From the NCBI RefSeq assembly GCF_005887635.2, contig NZ_CP040819.1:124001-188000 (forward strand): 64,000 nucleotides of DNA, written 5' to 3'. Each line of letters begins with the position of its first letter. The first letter of the stretch is position 1. Of the stretch, positions 8,121-16,136 are shown piece by piece. The stretch is from Paroceanicella profunda. GTDB taxonomy: Bacteria > Pseudomonadota > Alphaproteobacteria > Rhodobacterales > Rhodobacteraceae. The translations under genes were made by a program, and so were the position numbers. The notes under the pieces are model-generated. The model was given only the letters and a program-made list of their open reading frames with translations. It made no database searches and was not told where the DNA came from.

Positions 8121-8987
8121 ATGGCTGACTACATTCCCCCGAAAACCTGGACCTGGGACGCCGAGAGCGGCGGCAACTGGGCCAGCATCAACCGCCCCGT
8201 GGCCGGGGCGACCCATGACGCCGAACTGCCCGTGGGCAGGCACCCGCTCCAGCTCTATTCGATGGGCACCCCCAACGGGCAGAAGGTGACGATCCTGCTC
8301 GAGGAGCTGCTGGCGATCGGCAAGACCGGCGCGGAGTATGACGCGCACCTGATCCGGATCGGGCAGGGCGATCAGTTCTCCTCCGGCTTCGTCGCCCTCA
8401 ACCCCAACTCGAAGATCCCCGTGCTGCTGGACCGTGAGACGGGCAGCCGTGTGTTCGAGAGCGGGGCGATCCTGCTGTACCTGGCGGAGAAGTTCGGCGC
8501 CTTCCTGCCGGAGGATGCCGCCGCGCGCACCGAGGTGATGAACTGGCTGTTCTGGCTGCAGGGCTCCGCGCCCTATCTGGGCGGCGGCTTCGGGCATTTC
8601 TATGCCTATGCGCCGGAGAAATTCGAGTATCCGATCAACCGTTTCACCATGGAGGTGAAGCGCCAGATGGACGTGCTCGACCGCGAGCTGGCAGAGCACC
8701 GCTACCTGGGCGGAGAGGAATATACCATCGCCGACATCGTCACATGGCCCTGGTACGGCAACCTGGCTCTGGGCAATGCCTATGACGCGGGCACCTTCCT
8801 GGACGTGGGCTCCTACAAGAACCTGGGCCGCTGGGCCAGGGAGATCCTCGCGCGTCCGGCCGTGCAGCGGGGGCGCATCGTGAACCGGACCTTCGGCCCG
8901 CTGAACGAGCAGCTTCACGAACGCCACGAGGCTTCGGATTTCGACACCAACACCCAGGACAAGATCGCGGCCGGCACCGACGCCTGA
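8121..8987 (+). CDS. yghU: YghU-type glutathione transferase (disulfide-bond reductase)
   Basis: A 288-residue cytosolic protein of the Nu-class GST family (YghU/YfcG), full length for YghU. The characteristic long N-terminal arm (residues 1-45, 'YIPPKTWTWDAESGGNWASINRP') precedes the thioredoxin-fold domain; 'SMGTPNGQKVTILLEEL' carries the glutathione-activating Thr/Asn of this class, 'NPNSKIPVLLD' has the cis-Pro and 'FESGAILLYLAEKFG' binds the gamma-Glu of GSH. The C-terminal helical domain contains 'EYTIADIVTWPW'. These enzymes reduce small disulfides or peroxides using two GSH molecules. It follows the TetR gene and precedes a second GST by 29 bases. Confidence 0.92.
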   Translation: MADYIPPKTWTWDAESGGNWASINRPVAGATHDAELPVGRHPLQLYSMGTPNGQKVTILLEELLAIGKTGAEYDAHLIRIGQGDQFSSGFVALNPNSKIPVLLDRETGSRVFESGAILLYLAEKFGAFLPEDAAARTEVMNWLFWLQGSAPYLGGGFGHFYAYAPEKFEYPINRFTMEVKRQMDVLDRELAEHRYLGGEEYTIADIVTWPWYGNLALGNAYDAGTFLDVGSYKNLGRWAREILARPAVQRGRIVNRTFGPLNEQLHERHEASDFDTNTQDKIAAGTDA

Positions 8988-9016
8988 CCCCGACCTTCCC
9001 ACAGCGGAGCAATTCC

Positions 9017-9694
9017 ATGCTGAAATTCTACTACCATCCGACACCCAACCCGATGAAGATCGCGCTGTTTCTCGCGGAGACAGGTCTGCCCTTCGAACTG
9101 GTGCCCGTCGACACCGCCAAGGGCGAACAGCACGAGGCGGCCTTCCGCGCGGTGAATCCGAACGGCAAGCTGCCCGCGATCGAGGATGACGGCGTGGCGG
9201 TCTTCGACAGCACCGCCATCCTGCTCTACCTCTCCGAGAAGACCGGCCTGCTGGGCGGGGCCGCGCAGGACCGTGGGGCGCTGCTGTCCTGGCTGATGTT
9301 CATCGCCTCCGGTCTCGGCCCCTTCTCGGGCCAGTCCGTCCACTTCCACCACGCCGCGCCGGAGGCCCTGCCCTATGCCCGGAACCGCTACATGCGCGAG
9401 GCCGAGCGGCACTACCAGGTGCTCAACGATCACCTGAAGGGCCGTGCCTTCATCGTGGGGGAGAGCTATTCCATCGCGGATATCTCCGCCTGGGGCTGGG
9501 TGAGCCGCGCGCCGCGGGTGCTGGGCGACGGCGCCCTGGCCCGGTTCCCGGAGGTCGAACGCTGGTTCGAGGCCATCAACGCGCGCCCTGCAGTGGAAAA
9601 GGCGCTCCGCATCGCCGAGGGGCTGACCTTCAAGACGCCGGGTGACGAGGCGTCGATGCGGGCGCTCTTTCCCGGCAACTTCGTGACGAGCTGA
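9017..9694 (+). CDS. Glutathione S-transferase family protein
   Basis: A 225-residue soluble GST. The N-terminal thioredoxin-like domain has 'YYHPTPNPMKIALFLAE', 'NPNGKLPAIEDDG' (cis-Pro) and 'FDSTAILLYLSEKTG' (GSH gamma-Glu binding Ser). The all-helical domain includes the N-capping/hydrophobic staple 'SYSIADISAWGW'. The gene sits 29 bases after the YghU-like gene with an AGCGGAG ribosome site, so they are probably co-transcribed under the TetR regulator. The electrophilic substrate is unknown; given the neighbouring methanol locus, formaldehyde or dihalomethane-type stress is possible but not shown. Confidence 0.9.
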   Translation: MLKFYYHPTPNPMKIALFLAETGLPFELVPVDTAKGEQHEAAFRAVNPNGKLPAIEDDGVAVFDSTAILLYLSEKTGLLGGAAQDRGALLSWLMFIASGLGPFSGQSVHFHHAAPEALPYARNRYMREAERHYQVLNDHLKGRAFIVGESYSIADISAWGWVSRAPRVLGDGALARFPEVERWFEAINARPAVEKALRIAEGLTFKTPGDEASMRALFPGNFVTS

Positions 9695-10002
9695 GCGCAG
9701 GCCCGGGGGCCGGGCGAAGGCGATGGCCCCCGAGCCCCGCTCGGCGCATCGGCGCCCCGGGGGTGAGGCTGCGTGACAGCAGGCCCCGGGGCAGGCCGAA
9801 GGGCGCCAGACGCATTGTCGAAGGCCTCCGCGGCAGGTCCGCGGAGGTGTCCAGGCGCGGATGGCGGCGCCTTGTGCGGGGGGCCGGCCCCGGGTTTCAA
9901 GAGGGCACCGGAGCGCGCCGCGCGCCGGACGTCATTGCGCGGGCCCCGCCGGCGCCGGCCCCAGCCGGAAAGGCTCACCCGGGCTGCGCGGCCCCGGCCG
10001 GC
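9695..10002. other. Convergent intergenic gap, no gene seen
   Basis: About 300 very GC-rich bases between the GST and the minus-strand luciferase-like gene. Open frames here show no family resemblance and have biased Arg/Pro/Gly composition; no strong terminator hairpin with a T-run was found. Confidence 0.5.
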
Positions 10003-11028
10003 TCACGCCCTCAGGCGCGGCGCGACAGCGGTGCCCAACAGCGTGATGGAGCGCTGCATCGCCGCGGTTTCCAGCATGGCGGAGCTCATCTGGAAGGTGA
10101 CGCGGGACAGGCCTCCCAGGGCCTTGTCCGCGGCGAGAACCTTCTCGAACACCGTATCCGGGCTGCCGATCAGGAAGGCGCCGCCCGGCCCGGCCATCGC
10201 TTCGAACTGGGCGCGCGTGACGGGCGACCAGCCGCGCTCACGGCCGATTTCCGTGAACATGTGTGCCCAGCCGGGAAAGAAGGCGTCCCGCGCGGCGGCG
10301 TCCGTGTCGGCGACGAACCCCATGGCGTGCACCCCCACCCTGAGGGCCTCCGGCGGATGTCCGGCCTCGCGGCCCGCGGCGCGGTAGAGGTCGACCAGCG
10401 GGCGGAACCGCTCGAACGTGCCGCCGATGATCGCGACCATCAGCGGCAGGCCCAGGGCTCCGGCACGGACAAAGGACTGCGGCGTGCCGCCCACCCCCAG
10501 CCAGACCGGCAGTCTCGCCTGGTGCGGGCGGGGAAACACCCCCTGGTCGGTCAGCGGCGGGCGGAACCGTCCGCGCCATGTGATGCGCGCCGTCTCGCGC
10601 AGCGTCAGCAGGAGGTCCAGCTTTTCCGTAAACAGGGCGTCGTAGTCCTCGAAGGCGAAGCCGAACAGGGGGTAGGCCTCGCCGAAGGACCCCCGGCCCG
10701 CCACGATCTCGGCCCGGCCCTTCGAGATCAGGTCGATGGTCGCGAACTCCTGGAAGATGCGGACAGGGTCCGCGGCGCTCAGCACCGTGACGGCGCTGGC
10801 GAGGCGGATGGTGCTGGTGCGCGCGGCCGCCGCGGCCAGAAGGACGGTGGGCGCGGAATCGAGGAAGTCCTCGCGGTGGTGTTCGCCGATCCCGAAGACG
10901 TCGAGGCCCACGCGGTCCGCGGTCTCCACCTCGTTCAGCAGCGCCTCTATCCGGTCCGCAGGGGGAACGGTCTCTCCCGTTTGCGGATTCGGAATGGTGG
11001 CTGCGAAGCTGTCTATGCCGATTTCCAT
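10003..11028 (-). CDS. LLM-class flavin-dependent oxidoreductase
   Basis: A 341-residue TIM-barrel protein of the bacterial luciferase-like family (F420/FMN dependent). Visible family features: 'DVFGIGEHHREDF' (the G.GEHH motif near residue 45), 'LASAVTVLSAADPVRIFQEFATIDLISKGRAEIVAGRGSF' region around 80-118, 'LPVWLGVGGTPQSFVRAG' and C-terminal 'PGGAFLIGSPDTVFEKV'. Members use reduced flavin to oxygenate or desulfonate small organics. The start is the ATG with GGGAACC just upstream. A degenerate LysR gene lies upstream on the same strand and may once have regulated it. Confidence 0.9.
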   Translation of the reverse strand: MEIGIDSFAATIPNPQTGETVPPADRIEALLNEVETADRVGLDVFGIGEHHREDFLDSAPTVLLAAAAARTSTIRLASAVTVLSAADPVRIFQEFATIDLISKGRAEIVAGRGSFGEAYPLFGFAFEDYDALFTEKLDLLLTLRETARITWRGRFRPPLTDQGVFPRPHQARLPVWLGVGGTPQSFVRAGALGLPLMVAIIGGTFERFRPLVDLYRAAGREAGHPPEALRVGVHAMGFVADTDAAARDAFFPGWAHMFTEIGRERGWSPVTRAQFEAMAGPGGAFLIGSPDTVFEKVLAADKALGGLSRVTFQMSSAMLETAAMQRSITLLGTAVAPRLRA

Positions 11029-11373
11029 GATGGTTCCCTTCACTGTTGTCTTCACGCGGCGCGGCGGGGGCTGCTCCGCGCCGCCCGCCGTCGTTGTCCC
11101 TGCCCCGGGCATGGCGTCCCGGAGCACTGCCCCGAAGCTGGCCGCCCGGAGCAGCCCCCCGAAGCCGGCCGCCCCGGCGCCCTCTCCTCTGCCCCCTCGG
11201 CGTCCGGAAGTCTGGCCGGGAGGGCCGCGCTTCCGGCCCGGGCGCCGGCCACGGCCCCTCGCCTCGTCCCCCACACCCAGCCACCGGGCGCGCGGGAAGG
11301 CAAGCGGTTGCCGCCCGATCCCGGCCCGCCGCCCCTGCGTGCGCCACGGCAGGGGGGCGGGCGCGCTCCCCGG
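11029..11373. repeat. Intergenic gap with a 27-bp tandem duplication
   Basis: No gene is seen between the luciferase-like gene and the LysR remnant. Positions 11118-11144 and 11145-11171 are two adjacent 27-bp copies (CCCGGAGCA...GAAGC[T/C]GGCCG) differing at a few bases. The rest is GC-rich with no recognisable signal beyond the ribosome site of the downstream gene. Confidence 0.6.
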
Positions 11374-11850
11374 TCAGGGGCGTGCACAGGCGGCCGGGTG
11401 GTCTGAGCGCACCAGCAGCTCCACGAAAGGCCAAGGCCCTCGCGGCGCGAAGGCCCGCCGCGGGAAACACGGTGCGGATGCCGCCCGGGGGCAGATGCCA
11501 GTCCGGCAGGACGTGCCGCAGCTCTCCCGTGGCCGGCAGCGGCGCCACCGGAATCTCCGGCAGAACCGCCAGCCCGCCCCCCGCCGCCAGCGCGCTCAGC
11601 GCCGTGTCGATGGCGATGCCCGGCTTCGGGGAGACATCCGCAGCCGGGCCGTCATCCTGCGCGACGTGCCAAGAGAGCGGCGCACGCAGCGCCAGATTGG
11701 CGATGAAGGGGGGCGGCAGACCTCCCGGAGGCCCTATCGCGCTGGCCGATAGTTCCGGGGCGTCGCTTGCCACGAGGCATTGCCTGGAGGTGCCGATCCT
11801 GCGTGCCTGCGTGCCTGGGCCCGCCAGCCATCCGACACGGATCTCCGACG
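11374..11850 (-). pseudogene. LysR-family regulator remnant (effector domain, frameshifted)
   Basis: The minus strand encodes the later part of a LysR effector domain in pieces. One frame reads 'EIRVGWLAGPGTQARRIG' then, continuous with it, 'GGGLAVLPEIPVAPLPATG', 'LRHVLPDWHLPPGGIRTVFP' and 'LRAARALAF'. At the TTT near 11426-11428 the frame must slip by one base to continue as 'FVELLVRSDHPAACARP' followed by a stop, which is the normal LysR C-terminus. Upstream of 'EIRVGWL' the frame meets a stop, and 'RTLTIVGD' continues in another frame, so at least a second lesion exists. The DNA-binding domain was not found. Either a decayed gene or, for the single T, a sequencing error. Confidence 0.75.
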
Positions 11851-12213
11851 ATGGTCAGCGTGCGACCCCGAGGAAGCCACTCGGCCCTTTCCCTCCGGAA
11901 AACGCGCCCGGACGGCGGTGGCCTCGGGCACCACGCTGGTGATGCCGCAATCACAGGGGGCGGGCATGGGATGCGGCGCAGGTCTGCTGGCAGGAGGCAG
12001 CGCGGGTCGGCCGGCGGGACGCTGCCTTCAGTGGCAGGTCGGGGCCGGGCGCCTCGGGGTGCACCCCTTTCCCGGCGGGGAGCTGGTGGTTCTGCGGGAC
12101 CACGCGGGGCGTCGGAGCGGTGGCCACTCCGGGTCTTGCCGCGGCTGGCGCGGCGCGCGGGGAGGGCTGGCTGGCTCCGGCGGCGGAGCGGGGCTTGCCC
12201 GGGTTCCGCCCGG
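11851..12213. other. Gap without recognisable gene
   Basis: About 360 bases upstream of the LysR remnant. It may hold further decayed LysR sequence ('ITSVVPEATAVRARFPEGK' in one minus frame) but no domain is recognisable. No promoter or terminator could be supported. Confidence 0.4.
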
Positions 12214-12669
12214 TCAGCGGATGGTGAAATGGGCGAGCTGGGAGTCGCCGCGCGCGCCGGGAATGCCGAGCGTGTATTGCCCGGGGACGATGGCGATGAA
12301 GGATATTTCCGCCTCGCCCTCGTCATCGAATTCCAGCGAGGACAGGCCCATGGGCCGCACCTCGATGTCGTTGATCACCACCTCGTTCACCCAGATGTTG
12401 CGAAAGAACTCCGGCCCGGCGACGGCCAGTTCGGCGGAGCCGTCGGACACGATCCTGATGCGGTAATAGCCGCCGGAGCGCAGCTCGTAGGGCGCATCGG
12501 CCAGCGGCTTGCCGGAGCCGAGGGTGATGGGCGGCAGGTCCTCGCGGTTCTTGCGGTCGAGCAGGCCGGCGAAGCCGAGCTTCAGCACGTTCTCCTCGGC
12601 GCGGCCGGGCAGGGCGGGGAGCAGCAGCGTGAGCGCCAGTGCGGCGGCAATCAGGGGTCTGGCAGGCAT
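12214..12669 (-). CDS. Secreted protein of the PQQ-alcohol ABC cluster, unknown function
   Basis: A 151-residue protein with a clear signal peptide ('MPARPLIAAALALTLLLPALPGRAEE'). The mature part is beta-rich and acidic, with 'YELRSGGYYRIRIVSDGSAELAVAGPEFFRNIWVNEV' spread over residues 60-95 and 'GQYTLGIPG' near the end; the pattern suggests a cupredoxin-like beta-sandwich, but the usual copper ligands (His...Cys...Met) are absent. It is the third gene after the PQQ-associated binding protein and propeller on the same strand, with a strong GGAGGAAAC ribosome site. In other methylotrophs this position also holds a small uncharacterised exported protein. I do not recognise the family with certainty. 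Confidence 0.78.
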   Translation of the reverse strand: MPARPLIAAALALTLLLPALPGRAEENVLKLGFAGLLDRKNREDLPPITLGSGKPLADAPYELRSGGYYRIRIVSDGSAELAVAGPEFFRNIWVNEVVINDIEVRPMGLSSLEFDDEGEAEISFIAIVPGQYTLGIPGARGDSQLAHFTIR

Positions 12670-12699
12670 TGTTTCCTCCGGTTTCTGGTTGGTGTGAGC

Positions 12700-13686
12700 T
12701 CAGTCGGGCGCGACGACGACACCCCAGGGCTGCTGGCCCACGGGAATGGACTTGATGACCTTCAGGTCCTCCACGTCGATCACCGAGACATCGTTGGTGT
12801 TGCCGTTGGTGGCGAAGAGCAGCTTCTCGTCCGGCGTGAAGGCGAGCTGCCACACGCGCTGCCCGGTGAGCAGGTATTTCACCACCTCATGCGTCTCCCC
12901 GTCGACCACCGCCACCCGGTTCGCGGGGCCGAGGGCGACGAAGACGGTCTTGCCGTCACGCGTCACCCGGATGCCCACCGGCTGCAGCGCCTCGGGCACC
13001 ACGCCGGGCACCTCGAAGCTGATCTTCTTCACGATCTCCGCCGTCGCCGGGTCGATCACGCTCACCGTGCCGCCGATCTCGGCGCTCACGTAGAGCAGCT
13101 TGCCGTCATGGCTGAACTGGGCGAAGCGCGGGCGCTGGTCCACCAGCACGTTCTCGACGATCTCGAAGGTCTCGGTGTCGATGAAATGCGCCATGTTGGT
13201 GGTTTCGGAGGTGTTGACCACGAAGGCGCCGTCCGGGCTCACGCCCATGCCCTCGGGCTCCACGCCCACCGGCACCTCGGCCAGCACCTGGTGGGTCTTC
13301 ACGTCCACCACGGTGACGATGTTGTCATCCTCGTTGGCGATGTAGAGCGGGTTTCCGGAGGGGTGGAGCACGAAGAGCTCCGGGTCCGGCCCCGAGGGCA
13401 GGGTGTGGAGCTGCGCGTAGGTCTTCGGGTCGAACACGCGCACCGTGTCATCGTCCGAGGCGCAGACGTAGAGCTCGGTGCCGTCCGGCGAGATGGTGAT
13501 GCCGCGCGGGCGCTGGCCGGCGTCGAAGGTGCCCACCACCTCCAGCGTGTCGGAATCGATCACCGTCACCGTATTGCCCTTCTCGTTGCTCACGTAGACC
13601 ATGTTGGCGCCCGCCGGGCCGGCGAGCGCGCCCAGGACCAGGGGCGGGGCGAGCAGCAGGGCGCGCGCGAGGGGGAAGGGGCGCAT
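12700..13686 (-). CDS. PQQ-dependent catabolism-associated beta-propeller protein
   Basis: A 328-residue exported YVTN-type beta-propeller. After a signal peptide ending near 'AGPAGAN', about seven blades repeat the pattern 'VYVSNEKGNTVTVIDSDTLEVVGTF...G..PRGITISPDGTELYV'. Other blades read 'LYIANEDDNIVTVVDVKTH' and 'LLFATNGNTNDVSVIDVED'. It matches the family found beside PQQ-alcohol dehydrogenase ABC systems, where its role (scaffold, sensor or cofactor handling) is unknown. It lies 11 bases after the binding-protein stop, with GAGGAGACC as ribosome site, and 30 bases before the next small secreted protein. Confidence 0.9.
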   Translation of the reverse strand: MRPFPLARALLLAPPLVLGALAGPAGANMVYVSNEKGNTVTVIDSDTLEVVGTFDAGQRPRGITISPDGTELYVCASDDDTVRVFDPKTYAQLHTLPSGPDPELFVLHPSGNPLYIANEDDNIVTVVDVKTHQVLAEVPVGVEPEGMGVSPDGAFVVNTSETTNMAHFIDTETFEIVENVLVDQRPRFAQFSHDGKLLYVSAEIGGTVSVIDPATAEIVKKISFEVPGVVPEALQPVGIRVTRDGKTVFVALGPANRVAVVDGETHEVVKYLLTGQRVWQLAFTPDEKLLFATNGNTNDVSVIDVEDLKVIKSIPVGQQPWGVVVAPD

Positions 13687-13697
13687 GATCGGTCTCC

Positions 13698-14900
13698 TCA
13701 GTTCAGGTCGCAGGTGGTTTCGGGTTCATCGGTGCCCAGCGTGTCGAGCCGCGAGACCCGGTGCAGGAACTCCTCCTGCGGCGAGACCGAGACGATCACC
13801 CGGTCCGAGGCCAGGATGATCGGCTGGCGCAGCTGGTGGTTCCAGGGGCGGAAGGTGAGCTTCTGGCCCTTGAAGGCGGCCAGTTCGAAGGCGGGGGAGA
13901 GGATGTAGTCCCGCAGCGCGTTGAAATCGGAGGATTTCGTGCGGGTGGCGGCCTCTCCCAGCACCCGCAGCGCCATCCACACCTGGTAATCCTCCGGGCG
14001 CATGGTCCGGCCGGACTCCCGCTCGAAGCGGCGCTGGAACTGGGTTGCGCCCCAGGCCTCCAGCGCCGGGTGCCAGGAGACGGGCCGCAGCCCGGCGGAC
14101 CCGGCGACGGGCCGGGGCTCCCATGTCTGGTAGGGCAGATAGGCGGCGAAGACATCGGCCTCGTCGGCCGCGATCACCACGTCATGATCCTCGGCGCGCT
14201 GGGTGAACACCGGGATCTGGCGCTGCACCAGAACGTGGCCGGTGTCGGTGCGCCGGGCGCCGCCGGTGTCCTCGAACACCCGCTCCTCCACGATCTTCGC
14301 GCCGAACTTGCGCGCCGAGGCCCGGTAGGCCTCCGCCAAGGCCTGGTCCTCGGGGTGGGAGCCGGGAACGAGGAACCAGTCCGTCCACTTCTTCCACACG
14401 AGGAACTGCGCCAGCGCATCGGTGAGCATCGCCCGCGAGGGCGCGACATGCATCACGTTTGCCCGGCAGTCCGCGTTGCGCAGCCGGGTGTCCTGCGCGG
14501 TGGCATTCACGATCAGCGCCCGGTCTCCCGCCGCCTGCGACAGGGCGAGCAGCGTGTCGGGCCCGGCCATCACCGCGATGAAGGTGGTCCCTGCGGAGAT
14601 CAGCGTCTCCAGCGCGGCCACGGCGGTGTCGGGCGTGGCGTCGACATCCTCGGTGAGGAACTGCTGGCCCATGAAGCGGCCGGTGGTCTGGTTGTCCTCG
14701 GTGGCGAGCCGGCCGCCGGCGAAGCCGAGGTCGTCGGGCGGCAGGTCCAGCCGCGAGATCGGCAGGGCCGGGCCCCGGTCCACGCGCAGCACGGCGGCGC
14801 GCACCTGCGCGGGGGCATCTGCGGTCTGGGCCGGGGCTGTCGCGGGGGAACTCAGGGCGATGGCAAGAGCGGCGAGAATCGGGCCGGCGGAACGTCTCAT
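13698..14900 (-). CDS. ABC substrate-binding protein, PQQ-dependent alcohol dehydrogenase system
   Basis: A 400-residue periplasmic protein with a signal peptide ('AALAIALSSPATAPAQT'). It has a Leu/Ile/Val-binding-protein type fold: N-lobe 'AVLRVDRGPALPISRLDLPPDD', central 'FIAVMAGPDTLLALSQAAGDRALIVNATAQD' region, and 'WTDWFLVPGSHPEDQALAEAYRASARKFGAKIVEER' typical of type I binding proteins, though each is quoted only in part from longer matching stretches. This family is confined to genomes with PQQ-alcohol dehydrogenases and accompanies the PedC-like permease/ATPase. I chose the ATG at the start of the signal peptide; the open frame upstream has no homology. It is the first gene of a minus-strand operon divergent from the plus-strand accessory operon. 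Confidence 0.88.
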   Translation of the reverse strand: MRRSAGPILAALAIALSSPATAPAQTADAPAQVRAAVLRVDRGPALPISRLDLPPDDLGFAGGRLATEDNQTTGRFMGQQFLTEDVDATPDTAVAALETLISAGTTFIAVMAGPDTLLALSQAAGDRALIVNATAQDTRLRNADCRANVMHVAPSRAMLTDALAQFLVWKKWTDWFLVPGSHPEDQALAEAYRASARKFGAKIVEERVFEDTGGARRTDTGHVLVQRQIPVFTQRAEDHDVVIAADEADVFAAYLPYQTWEPRPVAGSAGLRPVSWHPALEAWGATQFQRRFERESGRTMRPEDYQVWMALRVLGEAATRTKSSDFNALRDYILSPAFELAAFKGQKLTFRPWNHQLRQPIILASDRVIVSVSPQEEFLHRVSRLDTLGTDEPETTCDLN

Positions 14901-15063
14901 GTCTGGGCCTCCTCGGGCTGAATTAACGAAGGCAAACCCGTGACGCGTCAAGGTGCAGGGCACCTGAAAGTGCGAATAAGGAAATAATAAGAATGACTTG
15001 CCGCACGCTTGTCCGACCTTGGTCGCAATTGCCTGCCCCCGGGCGATGAAGGACGCTGAGGCC

Positions 15064-15597
15064 ATGAAAGCCCTTGCCGCAGCCCTTGTCCTTGCCCTCG
15101 CGCTCACCGCGCTTGCCGGCCCGCCTGCCGGCGCCGGGCCCGGTGCGGGGCTGCGCGAGGGCGCGCGGGTGGCCTTCTTCGGGGTGCATTTCATCGACAC
15201 CAGCCAGGAGGGCGCGCTCAACGGCGTGCGCGCGGACGAGACGGCGCGGCTCCGGGCCTCGGAGGCCCAGGTCACCGAGGCGCTGCACGCGCACGGGTTC
15301 GAGACCGTGCCGCTCGCCCCGGTGCAGGCCGAGCTCGACCGGGTGGTGAACCCGGCGGATTGCAACGGCTGTGCGCTGCGCATGGCGCAAAGGCTGGGCG
15401 CGGATTACGCGATGGTCTCCGAGGTGCAGAAGGTCTCGAACCTCATCCTGTCGATGAACATCGTGGTGCTGGACGCGGCCACCGGCGCCAAGGTCCGCGG
15501 CATCTCGGCGGACATCCGCGGCAACACGGACGAGAGCTGGCGGCGCGGATTTTCCTACATCCTGCGCAACAACATATTCCGGAAAGGGGAGGACTGA
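15064..15597 (+). CDS. Exported DUF2380/DUF3280-like protein of the methanol cluster
   Basis: A 177-residue protein with a signal peptide ('MKALAAALVLALALTALAGPPAGAG'). The mature domain reads 'REGARVAFFGVHFIDTSQEG', 'FETVPLAPVQAELDRVVNPADCNGC' (two Cys, residues about 101 and 104, in an NGC-type pair), 'RLGADYAMVSEVQKVSNLILSMNIVVLDAATG' and ends 'GFSYILRNNIFRKGED'. This matches the small family of unknown function seen with xox/mxa and PQQ-associated genes. It starts the plus-strand operon and its stop overlaps the next start by one base (TGATG). The upstream in-frame ATG at 15046 is possible but would give a poorer signal peptide. Confidence 0.82.
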   Translation: MKALAAALVLALALTALAGPPAGAGPGAGLREGARVAFFGVHFIDTSQEGALNGVRADETARLRASEAQVTEALHAHGFETVPLAPVQAELDRVVNPADCNGCALRMAQRLGADYAMVSEVQKVSNLILSMNIVVLDAATGAKVRGISADIRGNTDESWRRGFSYILRNNIFRKGED

Positions 15598-16136
15598 TGA
15601 AACGGATGGCTTGGATCGCGGCGCTCGGCGCCGTCGTCTTCGCGCCGATGGCGGCGCAAGCGCACGGGCCCACGCGCCAGAAGGTGACCGTGACCGTGGA
15701 GGTGGCCGCGCCGCCCGAGACGGTGTGGGAGGCGATCGGCAATTTTCAGGACATGAGCTGGCACCCGGCCGTGGACCATCTGGAGGGCCAGGGCGGAAAC
15801 GAGATCGACGCCACCCGCGTGCTGCACCTGAAGGGCGACGGAGACCCGACCATCTCGGAGATCCTCTACAAGTACAGCGCCGAGAAGATGAGCTATTCCT
15901 ACCGCATCGAGGCGGTGGCGGTGGAGGTGCTTCCGGTGACGAACTACTCCTCGCACCTCACCGTGAAGCCGGTGGAGGGCGGCTCGGAGGTGGAATGGCG
16001 CGGCGCCTTCTACCGCGGCTACCCGAACAACGACCCGCCCGAGAACCTCAATGACGAGGCCGCCATCGCCGCGGTCACCGGCGTCTACGAGGCCGGGCTG
16101 CACGCGCTTCAGGAGCGGTTCGGAGCGCTCGATTGA
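15597..16136 (+). CDS. MxaD-like SRPBCC family periplasmic protein
   Basis: A 179-residue protein with a signal peptide ('MKRMAWIAALGAVVFAPMAAQAHG') and a START/SRPBCC (polyketide cyclase-like) domain: 'VTVEVAAPPETVWEAIGNFQDMSWHPAV' around residues 30-58 and 'VLPVTNYSSHLTVKPVEGGSEVEWRGAF' around 116-145. MxaD-type proteins aid electron transfer between methanol dehydrogenase and its cytochrome in Methylobacterium; a similar role with XoxF is inference. Translationally coupled on both sides: TGATG with the upstream gene and TTGA with the downstream propeller. Confidence 0.87.
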   Translation: MKRMAWIAALGAVVFAPMAAQAHGPTRQKVTVTVEVAAPPETVWEAIGNFQDMSWHPAVDHLEGQGGNEIDATRVLHLKGDGDPTISEILYKYSAEKMSYSYRIEAVAVEVLPVTNYSSHLTVKPVEGGSEVEWRGAFYRGYPNNDPPENLNDEAAIAAVTGVYEAGLHALQERFGALD

